64,000 nt of DNA, taken from Paraburkholderia lycopersici (GTDB taxonomy: Bacteria; Pseudomonadota; Gammaproteobacteria; Burkholderiales; Burkholderiaceae). Shown one piece after another: positions 34,735 to 43,192 of the stretch (its first letter is position 1; the number at the start of each line of letters is the position of its first letter). The notes below the pieces were generated by a model. That model had not been told where the DNA came from. It saw nothing but the letters and a program-made list of their open reading frames with translations, and did no database searches. Where the stretch lies: assembly GCF_900096975.1 (NCBI RefSeq), contig NZ_FMYQ01000024.1, forward strand, positions 1-64,000. The letters are read 5' to 3'. Both the position numbers and the translations under genes were made by a program.

Positions 34735-35706
34735 TTGAAAATCGACGAAATCGGCTATGTGGGCATCGACGCTACCAATACGGCCGAATGGCGTACGTTT
34801 GCGGCGGATTATGTCGGCTTCGAGGTCCGTGATCTGGCAAACGAGTGCCTCGGCCTGCGGATGGACGACTACGCCTGGCGCATGCTGGTGCAGCCGGCGC
34901 AACGCAATGGCGTCGGCTTTGTCGGCATGAAAGTCGAGAGCCCGGAAGCCTTGGAAACGGTGCGTGGCGAATTGACGGCGGCAGGCATTGCCGTGCACGA
35001 AAGCAGCGCGGCCGAGCGTGCCGTGCGCGGCGTGCAGCACATGCTGTGGGCGCTTGATCCGGATAAGAATCGTGTCGAGTTTTTTGCCGGTCGAAGTACC
35101 GACGAAAGCGAATTCAAGCCGGGTCGCCCGATTGGCGGCTTCCGTACCGGTGCGCTGGGGCTCGGTCATATCGTGCTCGGAACGCCCTCACTCGAGGAAA
35201 TGGAGCATTTCTACATGAAGTTGCTCGGGTTTGGCCTGTCCGACTATCTGGACACAGAAATCAAGGTGCGTTTTATCCATACCAACGATCGGCATCATTC
35301 GCTGGCGCTGGTCAAGACGCCTGTCAGCTTCCTGCATCACGTCATGATCGAATATAAGTTCATGGACGATGTCGGCCGCCTGTACGACCAGGCGCTGACG
35401 ATGCCGGGCATGATTCAGACCAGTCTCGGCCGGCATTCCAATGATCATATGTTTTCGTTCTACTCCAGAACGCCCGGCGGGTTCCTCCTGGAAACAGGTT
35501 GGGGAGGGCGAGCGATCGACCGCGCCACCTGGACGCCCGAGGAGCTTTGGTGCTTCAGCCTCTGGGGGCACGAACGCCGTTGGGAAACGCCAGAAAACCA
35601 GGCGAAGCAGCGCGAACAGAACGTGACGGCCGCCAGGCTGGGTTTGCTCGCGCCGGTCGAAATCAATGGCGAAGGTGGATTCGTGAACCGGACGAAGGTC
35701 GTTTAA
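34735..35706 (+). CDS. Type I extradiol ring-cleavage dioxygenase
   Basis: This 323-residue two-domain vicinal-oxygen-chelate protein resembles BphC/HsaC. The iron ligands are in the C-terminal domain: H145 (GLGHIVLG), H201 or H202 (LHHVMIEY) and E253 (LLETGW). It should cleave the catechol made by the monooxygenase in meta position. The start is TTG 34735 with GGAG 6 bases upstream; no ATG fits the conserved N-terminus (KIDEIGYVGI). It follows the reductase by 66 bp. Confidence 0.85.
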   Translation: MKIDEIGYVGIDATNTAEWRTFAADYVGFEVRDLANECLGLRMDDYAWRMLVQPAQRNGVGFVGMKVESPEALETVRGELTAAGIAVHESSAAERAVRGVQHMLWALDPDKNRVEFFAGRSTDESEFKPGRPIGGFRTGALGLGHIVLGTPSLEEMEHFYMKLLGFGLSDYLDTEIKVRFIHTNDRHHSLALVKTPVSFLHHVMIEYKFMDDVGRLYDQALTMPGMIQTSLGRHSNDHMFSFYSRTPGGFLLETGWGGRAIDRATWTPEELWCFSLWGHERRWETPENQAKQREQNVTAARLGLLAPVEINGEGGFVNRTKVV

Positions 35707-35843
35707 GGAGGCGGTGCGTGCTGGCCTGACGCAAAGCCGCGACATTCTTGATGCGAACGCAACGAAAGCGTCGCGGCTCGACGCTCATTGCAATTCGCTT
35801 TCATGATTTTGGCTCATTCAAGCTGAAAAAATATCGCTTTCGA

Positions 35844-35860
35844 GGGGTGAACGACACCCC
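35844..35860. terminator. Hairpin after the dioxygenase gene
   Basis: GGGGTG (35844-35849) and CACCCC (35855-35860) pair around AACGA in the 304-bp gap between the dioxygenase gene and the transporter gene. No T-run follows, so it may only attenuate. A new promoter seems to start just downstream. Confidence 0.35.
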
Positions 35861-35887
35861 GTATGCTGCGTTGACTGCTCCTTAACG

Positions 35888-35901
35888 TTGACGCAGGTCA
35901 A
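35888..35901 (+). promoter_or_regulatory. FNR/Dnr-type box TTGACGCAGGTCAA before the MFS gene
   Basis: TTGAC and GTCAA with four bases between match the boxes elsewhere in the window. The same bases also form a -35 (TTGACG) with TACAGC 17 bases further on, so this may simply be a sigma-70 promoter. The hexamer at class II distance (ACCGAT) is poor. I am unsure which reading is right. Confidence 0.4.
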
Positions 35902-36010
35902 ATGGGTGAATACAGCCTGGCAACCGATGGTTAGCGGAGTCGGGGCCAGGGCGAACAGCATCCGCGAGCAGTCAATGCTTATTAAAAACGATATCCGGAG
36001 ACAGAGCTTC

Positions 36011-37291
36011 ATGAGCAGTTCACTGAGCACGAGAATGACGCCCACCTCGCTGGAGGCAGCGTCGCCCTTAAGCAAGTCCGCCAGCGTCTGGATTGTCTGC
36101 GGTGCCGCCATTGGCCTGATGTTCGGCTTCGGCCCGATGTTTTTCAGCGTCGCGGGCGTATTTCTGAAATCGATGGCGGTAACGTTCGGCTGGGGGCGCT
36201 CCGACGTCGCGGTGCTGCCGATGTTCTCGATGATCGGGACGGCACTGGGTGCGCCTGTCGTCGGCTATCTCGCTGACCGTCTGGGCTGGAGCAAGGTTCT
36301 GGCCGGCGCGATCGTGCTCATGGCGATATCGATGGGCGCGCTTGCCGTCGCCCCCGCCAGCCACGTGTATTTCGCCGTTGTCGGCCTCCTGATCGGCTTC
36401 TTCGGGGCCGGAACGACAGCGGCTGGCTATCTGGGCGTGTTGCCGCGCGTCTTCGACAAGCGCCTCGGCATGGCACTCGGATTCGCGATGATTGGAACCG
36501 GTGTGGGCGGTTTCCTCGCGCCGGTCGCGGCCAACCGGTTTGGCGCGATGATGGACTGGCGCCAGTGGTATGGCGTGAGCGCGCTGGTCGCGCTGGTGCT
36601 CGGCATCGTGGCGCATCGGCTGATGTTCCGGAATCTGCCGGACCAGAAATACTTTGCCGCCGATGTGCAGGCTACCGCCTCGGCCGAGGCCGGGCTCACG
36701 CTTCGTGAGGCGATGCGCGGCTATCGCTTCTGGTTGCTCGCGATTGTCATGTTCGTGATGTCAGGCGCGATTCTCGGAGGCTTCGTGCATATCGCACCGT
36801 TCGCCAGCGACCGCGGGCTTGGGCATACGGTCGGCGCGGAGGCGGCAGGTCTCGTGGGCGCGGGCCTCGCGATTGCGCGCGTCGGGCTGGGCGTCGTGCT
36901 CGACCGGGTGTTTGGTCCGCTCGTGGCCTGTGCCGCCTTTCTCGTCGGGGCGCTGGGCTTCGTGATCTTCGTAACCAGTGCGTCGCACATTCCTTCGATG
37001 GTCCTGCTGGCCGCGCTGTTGCTGGGCATTTCGACGGGCTCGGAAGGCGACCTGATTCCGTTCATGGCGCGCCGGTATTTCGGCAAGCGCTCGTTCGGCG
37101 CGATTTACGGCTGTCTGTTCGGCGCGGCGACGCTGGGCGGTGCCGGTGGCCCGTTCCTGTACGGCCTCGCGTTCGACCGTCTCCACTCTTATACCCTGGT
37201 GCACCAGGCATCGCTGGCAGCCTGCCTGCTCGGTGCGCTGGCGATTCTGCTGATGGGCCGCTATCCGGTGGACAAGGCCGCCAACGCGTGA
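36011..37291 (+). CDS. MFS transporter of the meta-cleavage cluster
   Basis: The 426-residue protein has 12 predicted membrane helices in two six-helix halves. The MFS motif between helices 2 and 3 appears as GYLADRLGWSKVLAG. It resembles monocarboxylate/oxalate-formate-type MFS carriers. In this operon it likely imports the aromatic acid substrate. I start at ATG 36011 because the frame upstream (from TTG 35888) overlaps the promoter; ATG 35975 is an alternative. It is 304 bp from the dioxygenase gene and 73 bp from the next gene. Confidence 0.8.
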   Translation: MSSSLSTRMTPTSLEAASPLSKSASVWIVCGAAIGLMFGFGPMFFSVAGVFLKSMAVTFGWGRSDVAVLPMFSMIGTALGAPVVGYLADRLGWSKVLAGAIVLMAISMGALAVAPASHVYFAVVGLLIGFFGAGTTAAGYLGVLPRVFDKRLGMALGFAMIGTGVGGFLAPVAANRFGAMMDWRQWYGVSALVALVLGIVAHRLMFRNLPDQKYFAADVQATASAEAGLTLREAMRGYRFWLLAIVMFVMSGAILGGFVHIAPFASDRGLGHTVGAEAAGLVGAGLAIARVGLGVVLDRVFGPLVACAAFLVGALGFVIFVTSASHIPSMVLLAALLLGISTGSEGDLIPFMARRYFGKRSFGAIYGCLFGAATLGGAGGPFLYGLAFDRLHSYTLVHQASLAACLLGALAILLMGRYPVDKAANA

Positions 37292-37364
37292 TGGCATGAG
37301 CCGGTGCCGCCAGTATGCGGCGCCGGCTCATTGCAACGGCAATCTAATTAAGGATTACATATCA

Positions 37365-38222
37365 ATGACATTGACGAGAGATAACACGTCGAAGTTCGTG
37401 CAGGCCGGCGCCATCCGGGTGCATTACCACGAAGCCGGTTCCGGGCCCGTACTGCTGTGTATTCACGGCGGCGCACCGGGCGCTTTCGGCTGGGGGAATT
37501 TCGGCCGCAATCTGGCGGCGCTGTCGCGCCATTTCCGCACGCTGATCGTCGATCTGCCCGGTTACGGCAAATCCGACAAGCCGCAGATCGACGGACCGCG
37601 CACCAGTTTCTACGCGAACACCTTCCGCGACATGCTGGACGCGCTGGGCATCGACAAGGCACATGTGATGGGCCTGGCAACCGGCGGTTCGGTGGCGCTG
37701 AAAATGGCACTCGATTTCCCCGGGCGTATCGATCGTCTGGTGGTGATCAGCTCGCCGGGTGGCCTCTCGCTGTTCCAGCCGATGCCGCCCAGGCCGTCCA
37801 CGCACAATTACTATGGCGGCGAAGGCCCGAGCATGGAGCGCATGCGCGCCAATCTCGAAGCGCTTGTCTATGACAAGACGATCCTCACGGAAGAGGTGGT
37901 TCGCGAGCGTTACGAGGCCAGTATCGAGCCTGAATTCATGAACCAGGCGCCGGAGGGCAAAGGTGGCGCATCGGGGCAGACGCTGGAGCCGCTGTGGCAG
38001 GACCTGCACAAGATCCAGGCCGAGACGCTGATCATCTGGGGCCGCAATAACCAGACGATCAACTACGACACCGCCCTGTACATGCTGACCCGGATTCCCA
38101 AGGCGCGCGTCCATATCCATGGCAACTGCGGCCTGTGGGTGCCTTACGAAAAGATGGAAGAGTTCAACAGCAATGTCACGGGATTTCTGTCTGTGGATCT
38201 GACCGTGAGGCCTGCATCATGA
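37365..38222 (+). CDS. Catalytically impaired alpha/beta hydrolase (MhpC/HsaD-like pseudoenzyme)
   Basis: This 285-residue protein has the meta-cleavage-product hydrolase fold (LLCIHGGAPGAFGWGNFGRN, VDLPGYGKSDKP), but each catalytic residue is replaced. The nucleophile motif GxSxG reads G103-L-A105-T-G107, the acid region WGRDD reads WGRNN (228-229) and the histidine motif CGHW reads CGLW (L257). The scaffold is intact with no stop or frameshift. Its stop overlaps the start of a second hydrolase that keeps its triad. It may be a structural partner or binding protein; it should not hydrolyse C-C bonds by the usual mechanism. Confidence 0.8.
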   Translation: MTLTRDNTSKFVQAGAIRVHYHEAGSGPVLLCIHGGAPGAFGWGNFGRNLAALSRHFRTLIVDLPGYGKSDKPQIDGPRTSFYANTFRDMLDALGIDKAHVMGLATGGSVALKMALDFPGRIDRLVVISSPGGLSLFQPMPPRPSTHNYYGGEGPSMERMRANLEALVYDKTILTEEVVRERYEASIEPEFMNQAPEGKGGASGQTLEPLWQDLHKIQAETLIIWGRNNQTINYDTALYMLTRIPKARVHIHGNCGLWVPYEKMEEFNSNVTGFLSVDLTVRPAS

Positions 38223-39082
38223 CGAAGCACACCAGCATCTGGCAGCACCTCTTCAAGACGCCGCACAAGTTGGAGTGGATCGATGTCGACGGCGTCGGCA
38301 CGCGCTATCTGGAAGCAGGTCATGCCGACGCACCGGTGGTGATCCTGCTGCACGGCACGGCCGGCAGCCTCGAAAATTTCAGCGCGAATTACGCGGCCTA
38401 TGCCCGCCATTTCCGCGTCATCGGCCTCGACATGCTGGGCTGCGGTTGGACCGACAAGCCGGATCACGACTATCTGATCAACGATTACGTCGGGCACGTA
38501 CGCGGCTTCATGGATGCGCTGGACATCGCCAAGGCATCCGTGGTTGGCGTATCGCTGGGCGCCTGGGTCAGCGCGGCGCTCGCGCTGGCATATCCGACGC
38601 GCGTCGAGAAACTGGTGCTGGTGGCACCGGCGGGCATCATTACCGATCCGGAAGAAGAAAAGCGCTATGGCGACGCGGTGCGAAAGAGCCGCTCTTCCGC
38701 CGCGGCGGAACCGACCTGGGAGATGGTTTCGGGCGCGTTGAAGAAGCTGATGCTGAATCCGGAAACCCTATCCGACGAACTGATCGCCGTTCGCCTGGAC
38801 ATTTACCGTGATCCACGCATGAAGGCTGCTATGCCGCGTCTGCTGGCGTTCTCGCTGGGCGGGCAAGCGCTCAGCGAAGAGCAATGGCGAAGCCTGACTC
38901 AGCCGATACAGGTGATCGCTGCGGTGGATGCTCCGAACATGTTCCTCGGCAATGCCTACGCGATCGCCAGGATCGCGCCGAATGCGCAGTTGCTGGAATT
39001 GAACGGGTGCGACCACTGGGCTCAGTACGAGCAGCCGGATGCGTTCAACGAGCACAGCGTCGCGTTCCTGCAGGGTGTTTGA
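38219..39082 (+). CDS. Alpha/beta hydrolase, probable meta-cleavage product hydrolase
   Basis: The 287-residue hydrolase keeps the triad: nucleophile S112 in GVSLG, acid D237 in AAVDAPN and H266 in GCDHWAQYEQPD. The last motif is typical of meta-cleavage-product hydrolases (GHWAQ(W/Y)E). LLHGTAGSLENF gives the oxyanion region. It would split the ring-opened product of the extradiol dioxygenase. Start ATG 38219 overlaps the stop of the impaired paralogue (ATGA), so the two are made together. Confidence 0.8.
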   Translation: MTKHTSIWQHLFKTPHKLEWIDVDGVGTRYLEAGHADAPVVILLHGTAGSLENFSANYAAYARHFRVIGLDMLGCGWTDKPDHDYLINDYVGHVRGFMDALDIAKASVVGVSLGAWVSAALALAYPTRVEKLVLVAPAGIITDPEEEKRYGDAVRKSRSSAAAEPTWEMVSGALKKLMLNPETLSDELIAVRLDIYRDPRMKAAMPRLLAFSLGGQALSEEQWRSLTQPIQVIAAVDAPNMFLGNAYAIARIAPNAQLLELNGCDHWAQYEQPDAFNEHSVAFLQGV

Positions 39083-39638
39083 TTTTCGCTGACTGCTGGC
39101 GTCATGCGAGCGCCGCCCGGACCGGAGTGCATACCGCCGTCCAGCCGGGACCGGCGAGGTTTCTTCACGACTGGACAGCCCTGCAGCGAGCACGAGCGTC
39201 GTCCGTCGTGGAGCAAGCCGCTGCATCATTTCCTGTTCCGTCAGGGGCAACCCGAGGCTGTTCGTCGGACGGGCGAAGCCGCTACCAGTCTGCCCATGGA
39301 GGATGCTGGCTGCGCTGCTGTGGCTGCTCGAGGTTGATCGCGGCGTTCACGATGCCGGAAGTCACGAGGCATTTTGTTGCGCGGCTTACCGTTCTTGCAG
39401 ATTCGCTTGCCAGGCGCGGGTGGGAAAACGATATCAACGCAGGTAACTGTTTCAGCCCGGGTCTGCCAACGCACATTGGCAGAGCAGACGAGAGCCATAG
39501 CCTCGAGGAGAGGACGTACCTGCTCGCGTAGGGTTTCAAGGTACGTGCGAATCGTACACAGCGCATCCAGTTTGTCCATGCTGCGGGTTCAGCGCGTGCT
39601 GACCCGCCTGATTACTATTGATGCGAGGAGACGTGTAA
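39083..39638. other. Intergenic region before the porin
   Basis: A minus-strand frame beginning MDKLDAL (start 39579) recalls the start of LysR proteins for seven residues only; the rest has no similarity, so I do not call it a gene. No terminator or clear promoter is seen. GAGGAG at 39624-39629 is the porin ribosome binding site. Confidence 0.4.
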
Positions 39639-40796
39639 TTGAAAAAGAAAATATTGGTTGGGGCGATTGCGGCGCTGGCAATGGCTGGTGCCTATGCTCA
39701 GAGCAGCGTGACGCTGTACGGCATCATCGATACCGGTGTGACCTATGTGAACAACGTGGCGGGTAAAAGCCAGGTGAGTATGGCTTCCGGCATCAACCAA
39801 GGTTCGCGCTGGGGCCTGCTCGGCAAAGAGGACCTGGGCGGCGGCCTGAAGGCGGTCTTCAACCTCGAAAGCGAATTTTTCGTCAACGACGGTTCGCTGT
39901 CGATGCCGAACCTGCTCTTCAATCGCCGTGCCTATGTCGGGTTGAGCAGCGATCAGTTCGGCACGATCGTCGCCGGCCGCAATTACGACTTCCTCTACGA
40001 CTACGTTTCGTACTACACGAACGTGGCGCAGTTTGCCCCGGCCTATGCGTTCCACCTCGCCAACGATATCGACCGCCTCGCGGGCGAGCAGGTGCAGAAC
40101 GCCGTGCGCTACGAAACGTCGGTTTTCCACGGCGTGCAGGCCGGTGTCATGTACGGCATGGACAACGGCAATTCGGCCGCCACGCCGCACGTGTTGAGCC
40201 TCGGTATCAAGTACAGCCCGACCGGTTCCTTTCGCGCGCCGTACTCGTTCTCTGCGGCGTACACGAAGACCGTCGGCGGTGCGACGACGATCGCGGCTTC
40301 GCCTGGCACGGGCGCGACGCTGGCGCAGATGGCCTCGGGTGCCGGCTCGATCTATACCGCGGCCGTGGCGGGGCAGGTGAGCTTCGACAAGGTCTCCGTC
40401 AATGCTTTGTTCACCTACACGAACCAGGATGGCATTACGCGTCCCGGCCCGATGGTGGCGAAGGTCACCAACGTCTATGAGGCGGGCGTGCAATATCGCC
40501 TGACGCCGTTCTGGACGCTGGGCGTGGGCGATGCGTGGGTCGACCAGCACAAGGAAGGCCAGTACAACCAGGCCAGCTATGGCTTCGACTACCGCTTCTC
40601 GAAGCGCACCGATGTGTTCCTGTTCGGTACGTGGCAGCGTGCGTTTGGTTCGGCCCAGTCGGCGGGTCTGTTCCTCGCGACGACGCCGGGCTTGCTGAAC
40701 CAGCCTGCGTTCGGGCCGGCGGCGAGCGCGGTGGCGGGCATGTCGACGAGCCGCGACCAGTTCGCCACGCAGCTCGGTATCCGCCACACATTCTAG
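39639..40796 (+). CDS. Outer-membrane porin of the Gram-negative porin family
   Basis: This 385-residue beta-barrel porin starts with a signal peptide (KKKILVGAIAALAMAGAYA, cleavage before QSSVTLYG). SSVTLYGIIDTGVTYV and SRWGLLGKEDLGGGLKAVF are hallmarks of Burkholderia general porins, and the protein ends in the obligatory aromatic residue (GIRHTF). Start is TTG 39639 with GAGGAG about 9 bases upstream. As the last gene of the aromatic cluster it probably admits the substrate across the outer membrane. Confidence 0.9.
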   Translation: MKKKILVGAIAALAMAGAYAQSSVTLYGIIDTGVTYVNNVAGKSQVSMASGINQGSRWGLLGKEDLGGGLKAVFNLESEFFVNDGSLSMPNLLFNRRAYVGLSSDQFGTIVAGRNYDFLYDYVSYYTNVAQFAPAYAFHLANDIDRLAGEQVQNAVRYETSVFHGVQAGVMYGMDNGNSAATPHVLSLGIKYSPTGSFRAPYSFSAAYTKTVGGATTIAASPGTGATLAQMASGAGSIYTAAVAGQVSFDKVSVNALFTYTNQDGITRPGPMVAKVTNVYEAGVQYRLTPFWTLGVGDAWVDQHKEGQYNQASYGFDYRFSKRTDVFLFGTWQRAFGSAQSAGLFLATTPGLLNQPAFGPAASAVAGMSTSRDQFATQLGIRHTF

Positions 40797-40849
40797 AGCG
40801 GGTTAGTGGAGTTGACCTTTGTAATACCGGACAGAGGCGGCCTCACTCG

Positions 40850-41570
40850 TTCGGACAGTCTCCCGGGATTTTCAAGCAGAACGTCCAGGGCAGTCATGCG
40901 GCCAACCTGATCGCAGGCAACGTCGCGAGGTATGCCTCATCCGGCGTCTGATCCGCCAGGCTCGAATGGGGCCGTTTCCGGTTGTACAGTTCGATGTAAT
41001 CGCCTGTCGAGCGCCGGGCGTGACTGACCGACTCGGACACATTCGGGTAGACCTCTTCGTACTTGATGCTGCGCCACACCCGTTCGACAAACACGTTGTC
41101 GCGCCAGCTTCCCTATCCATTGGCAGCCAGATGCCTCGGGCCAGCACGGCCTCGGTGAACGCGTTCGCCGTGAACCGGCTGCCCTGATCCGTGTTCCCAA
41201 TTGGGGCTGTCCGTATCGCGCGAACGCTTCCTCAATGGCCTCGATAGGCGGGGCGAGCTGGCCGATCTTCGCATGTCGCTCCTTCAAACCGACTTGCGGC
41301 TCGCTCGACGCCGCGCCGCACGCGCCGAACACGTCGGCAGCACGATCCTGCAACGGCCGCTTCCATTCGGCGATCTGGTTCGGTGCACATCGAACTGCTG
41401 TGCCAATTCGGCTAGCGTTCTCTCACCCTTGAGCGCCGCCATCGCCACTTCGCCTTGAGCGCGGCCGGATGCGTCCGTCGGGTTCTCTTCGCCATCTTCC
41501 GGGTTCCTTGCCGGCATTATTGCCGGCCCACGCCCCAGGCGCTCCCGCTCCACTTATCCGACTGTCCGAA
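40850..41570 (-). mobile_element. Degenerate IS3-family insertion sequence
   Basis: Both ends read TTCGGACAGTC inward (40850-40860 and the complement at 41560-41570). Inside, the minus strand holds an OrfA relic near 41420-41510 (ALKGERTLAELAQQFDVH), an OrfA/OrfB junction piece near 41240-41340 (GLKERHAKIGQLAPPIEAI) and the OrfB end near 40900-41100 (MFVERVWRSIKYEEVYPNV, YIELYNRKRPHSSLADQTP). Most of the DDE core is deleted and frames are broken. No target duplication is evident. It is inactive. Confidence 0.8.
40894..41094 (-). pseudogene. C-terminal remnant of IS3-family OrfB transposase
   Basis: This 66-codon frame (MFVERVWRSIKYEEVY onward) is the C-terminal end of an integrase-core transposase, including the final Glu region of the DDE triad (RVWRSIKYEEVY) and the YNRKRPHSSL motif. 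The upstream part of the gene continues in another frame (NAFTEAVLARGI) and then is lost. It is part of the IS relic described above. Confidence 0.75.
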
Positions 41571-41620
41571 TTTCCGCCGCCACCTCTGTGCGTCCGCTCC
41601 AGCGGCCAAAAATAGTCTTC

Positions 41621-41648
41621 TTGACGGATTGTATGACAGGAATATAAT
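41621..41648 (+). promoter_or_regulatory. Sigma-70 promoter of the second catabolic cluster
   Basis: TTGACG (41621-41626) and a perfect TATAAT (41643-41648) are separated by 16 bases. It lies about 85 bp before the first MFS gene. The spacer is filled by a GntR-like half operator, so repression by blocking RNA polymerase is likely. Confidence 0.7.
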
Positions 41649-41659
41649 CTGTCAACAAG
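41627..41659. promoter_or_regulatory. GntR/FCD-type operator overlapping the promoter
   Basis: TTGTATGACAG (41629-41639) and the inverted CTGTCAACAAG (41649-41659, reading CTTGTTGACAG on the other strand) flank the -10 element. The left arm with its flank, GATTGTATGACA, matches the operator at 49908 (GATTGTCTGACA) except for one base. FCD-type GntR proteins commonly bind TTGTnnGACA-like palindromes, and such a regulator is encoded at the end of this cluster. Confidence 0.55.
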
Positions 41660-41732
41660 AGAGCGGTCTGCCATCTGGCAAAGAGCCAGAGGCCGGCCAG
41701 CCAGGAAAATCCAACATCACGGAGACAGCATC

Positions 41733-43139
41733 ATGCAGAGGGATGTCAGCATCGGAGCGCGCCTGGACAGGCTTCCCCTGTCCGGCTTCCATTGGCGCCT
41801 GCTGGGGCTGATCGCGGCCGGCATGTACTTCGATTCGTTCGACATCTACATCGCCGGCACGGTGCTTGCAGCGATGGTCCATAGCGGCGAGTCCACGCTG
41901 GGTCAGAACGCGACGTTCGTCTCCGTCACCTTCATCGGCATGATGACGGGCGCGTGGCTTTCCGGTGTGCTCGGCGACCGGTTCGGCCGCCGCTTCTGCT
42001 ATCAGTTCAACCTCGGCATTTACGGCTTCGCGTCGATTGCCGCGGCGCTCGCGCCGTCGATCTACTGGCTGATCTTCTTCCGTCTCGTGATGGGCATCGG
42101 CATGGGCGCGGAAATCGTCGTCGGATACGGCACGCTCAGCGAGTTCATTCCCGCCAACTGGCGCGGCCGCTTTGGCACGATCCTCAATCTCATCATCAAC
42201 ACGTCGCTGTTTCTCTCGACCTTCCTCGGCTGGCTGATCGTTCCGCAGTACGGCTGGCGCTGGATGTTCGCGATCGCGGGATGCGGCGCGCTGTTCGTCT
42301 GGTTCCTGCGCAAGTCGATGCCCGAGTCGCCGCGCTGGCTGGCATCGCGCGGACGCGCCGACGAAGCGCGGCAGATCGTCGAGCGCATCGAGGCGGCGTG
42401 CGGCAGCCACGCGGACCGCACGGCGAGCGCCACGGCGTCTCTCACGCGCGAGTTCCATGAGAGCGATTCGAACGACACCGGCCGGCTCGGCGATCTGTTC
42501 TCGCGCCGGCTGCTGACGCGCACGATCACGGCCATCACGGTTCTCGTCGCGCTTTTCACCGTCAATTACGCGTTCGTCAGCTGGATACCGACGTTCCTCG
42601 TGAAGCAGGGACACAGCGTGTCGAATTCGCTCGGCATCACGGCGCTGATGTTCGCGGGCGGCCCCGTGGGTTCGCTGATCGCATTCGTCCTCGCCGAGCG
42701 CGTTGGCCGGAAGTGGGGCATCGTCCTGTTTTCGCTCGTCTGCGCGGGCTTTGGCTTCGCCTATCCGTTCGCGCAGTCGGCGGTGGCGATCACGGCGCTG
42801 GGCTTTGCGATCACGGCCGGCATCTACGTGCTGTCGTCGTTCAGCGTCGCCACGTATGTGCCGGAGCTGTTCCCGACGGAGCTGCGGTTGCGCGGCTCGG
42901 GGCTGGCCAACACGGTGGGCCGCGCGGTCAGCATCGTCGTGCCGTATGCGGTGGCGAGCGCGTTCATGCGTTTCGGCATCTCGGGCGTACTGACGCTGAT
43001 TGTCGGCGCATTGCTGATACAGGCGTTGATCGTCGGCGTGTTCGGGGCGGAAACGAAGCACCGCTCGCTCGAATCGATCGCCGCCGACGCCACGGGCGCG
43101 CAAGCGCTGGAAGGAAGCGCGAGGGCCGCGGCGGAGTGA
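41733..43139 (+). CDS. MFS transporter, sugar/aromatic acid type
   Basis: This 468-residue carrier has 12 membrane helices. MFS motifs are visible as GVLGDRFGRRFCYQ after helix 2, FFRLVMGIGMGAEIVVGYGT in helix 4 and PELFPTELRLRGSGLANTVG late in the protein, typical of the sugar/AAHS group. YFDSFDIYIAG in helix 1 resembles acid:proton symporters. It is the first gene after the IS relic and behind the GntR-operated promoter, so it is probably the uptake system. GGAGAC precedes ATG 41733. Confidence 0.85.
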   Translation: MQRDVSIGARLDRLPLSGFHWRLLGLIAAGMYFDSFDIYIAGTVLAAMVHSGESTLGQNATFVSVTFIGMMTGAWLSGVLGDRFGRRFCYQFNLGIYGFASIAAALAPSIYWLIFFRLVMGIGMGAEIVVGYGTLSEFIPANWRGRFGTILNLIINTSLFLSTFLGWLIVPQYGWRWMFAIAGCGALFVWFLRKSMPESPRWLASRGRADEARQIVERIEAACGSHADRTASATASLTREFHESDSNDTGRLGDLFSRRLLTRTITAITVLVALFTVNYAFVSWIPTFLVKQGHSVSNSLGITALMFAGGPVGSLIAFVLAERVGRKWGIVLFSLVCAGFGFAYPFAQSAVAITALGFAITAGIYVLSSFSVATYVPELFPTELRLRGSGLANTVGRAVSIVVPYAVASAFMRFGISGVLTLIVGALLIQALIVGVFGAETKHRSLESIAADATGAQALEGSARAAAE

Positions 43140-43192
43140 AGAACGCCGCAAGCATTTCCACACGGATTACCAGACAAAAGGACACATGAGAC

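Noticed and set aside
32869..35169. Very long minus-strand frame across the monooxygenase operon
   Set aside because: The three plus-strand genes have clear families and ribosome binding sites; the minus frame crosses gene gaps and lacks any motif.
39241..39579. Minus-strand frame starting MDKLDAL, like a LysR regulator
   Set aside because: Similarity stops after seven residues; no helix-turn-helix follows and the frame loses coding character.
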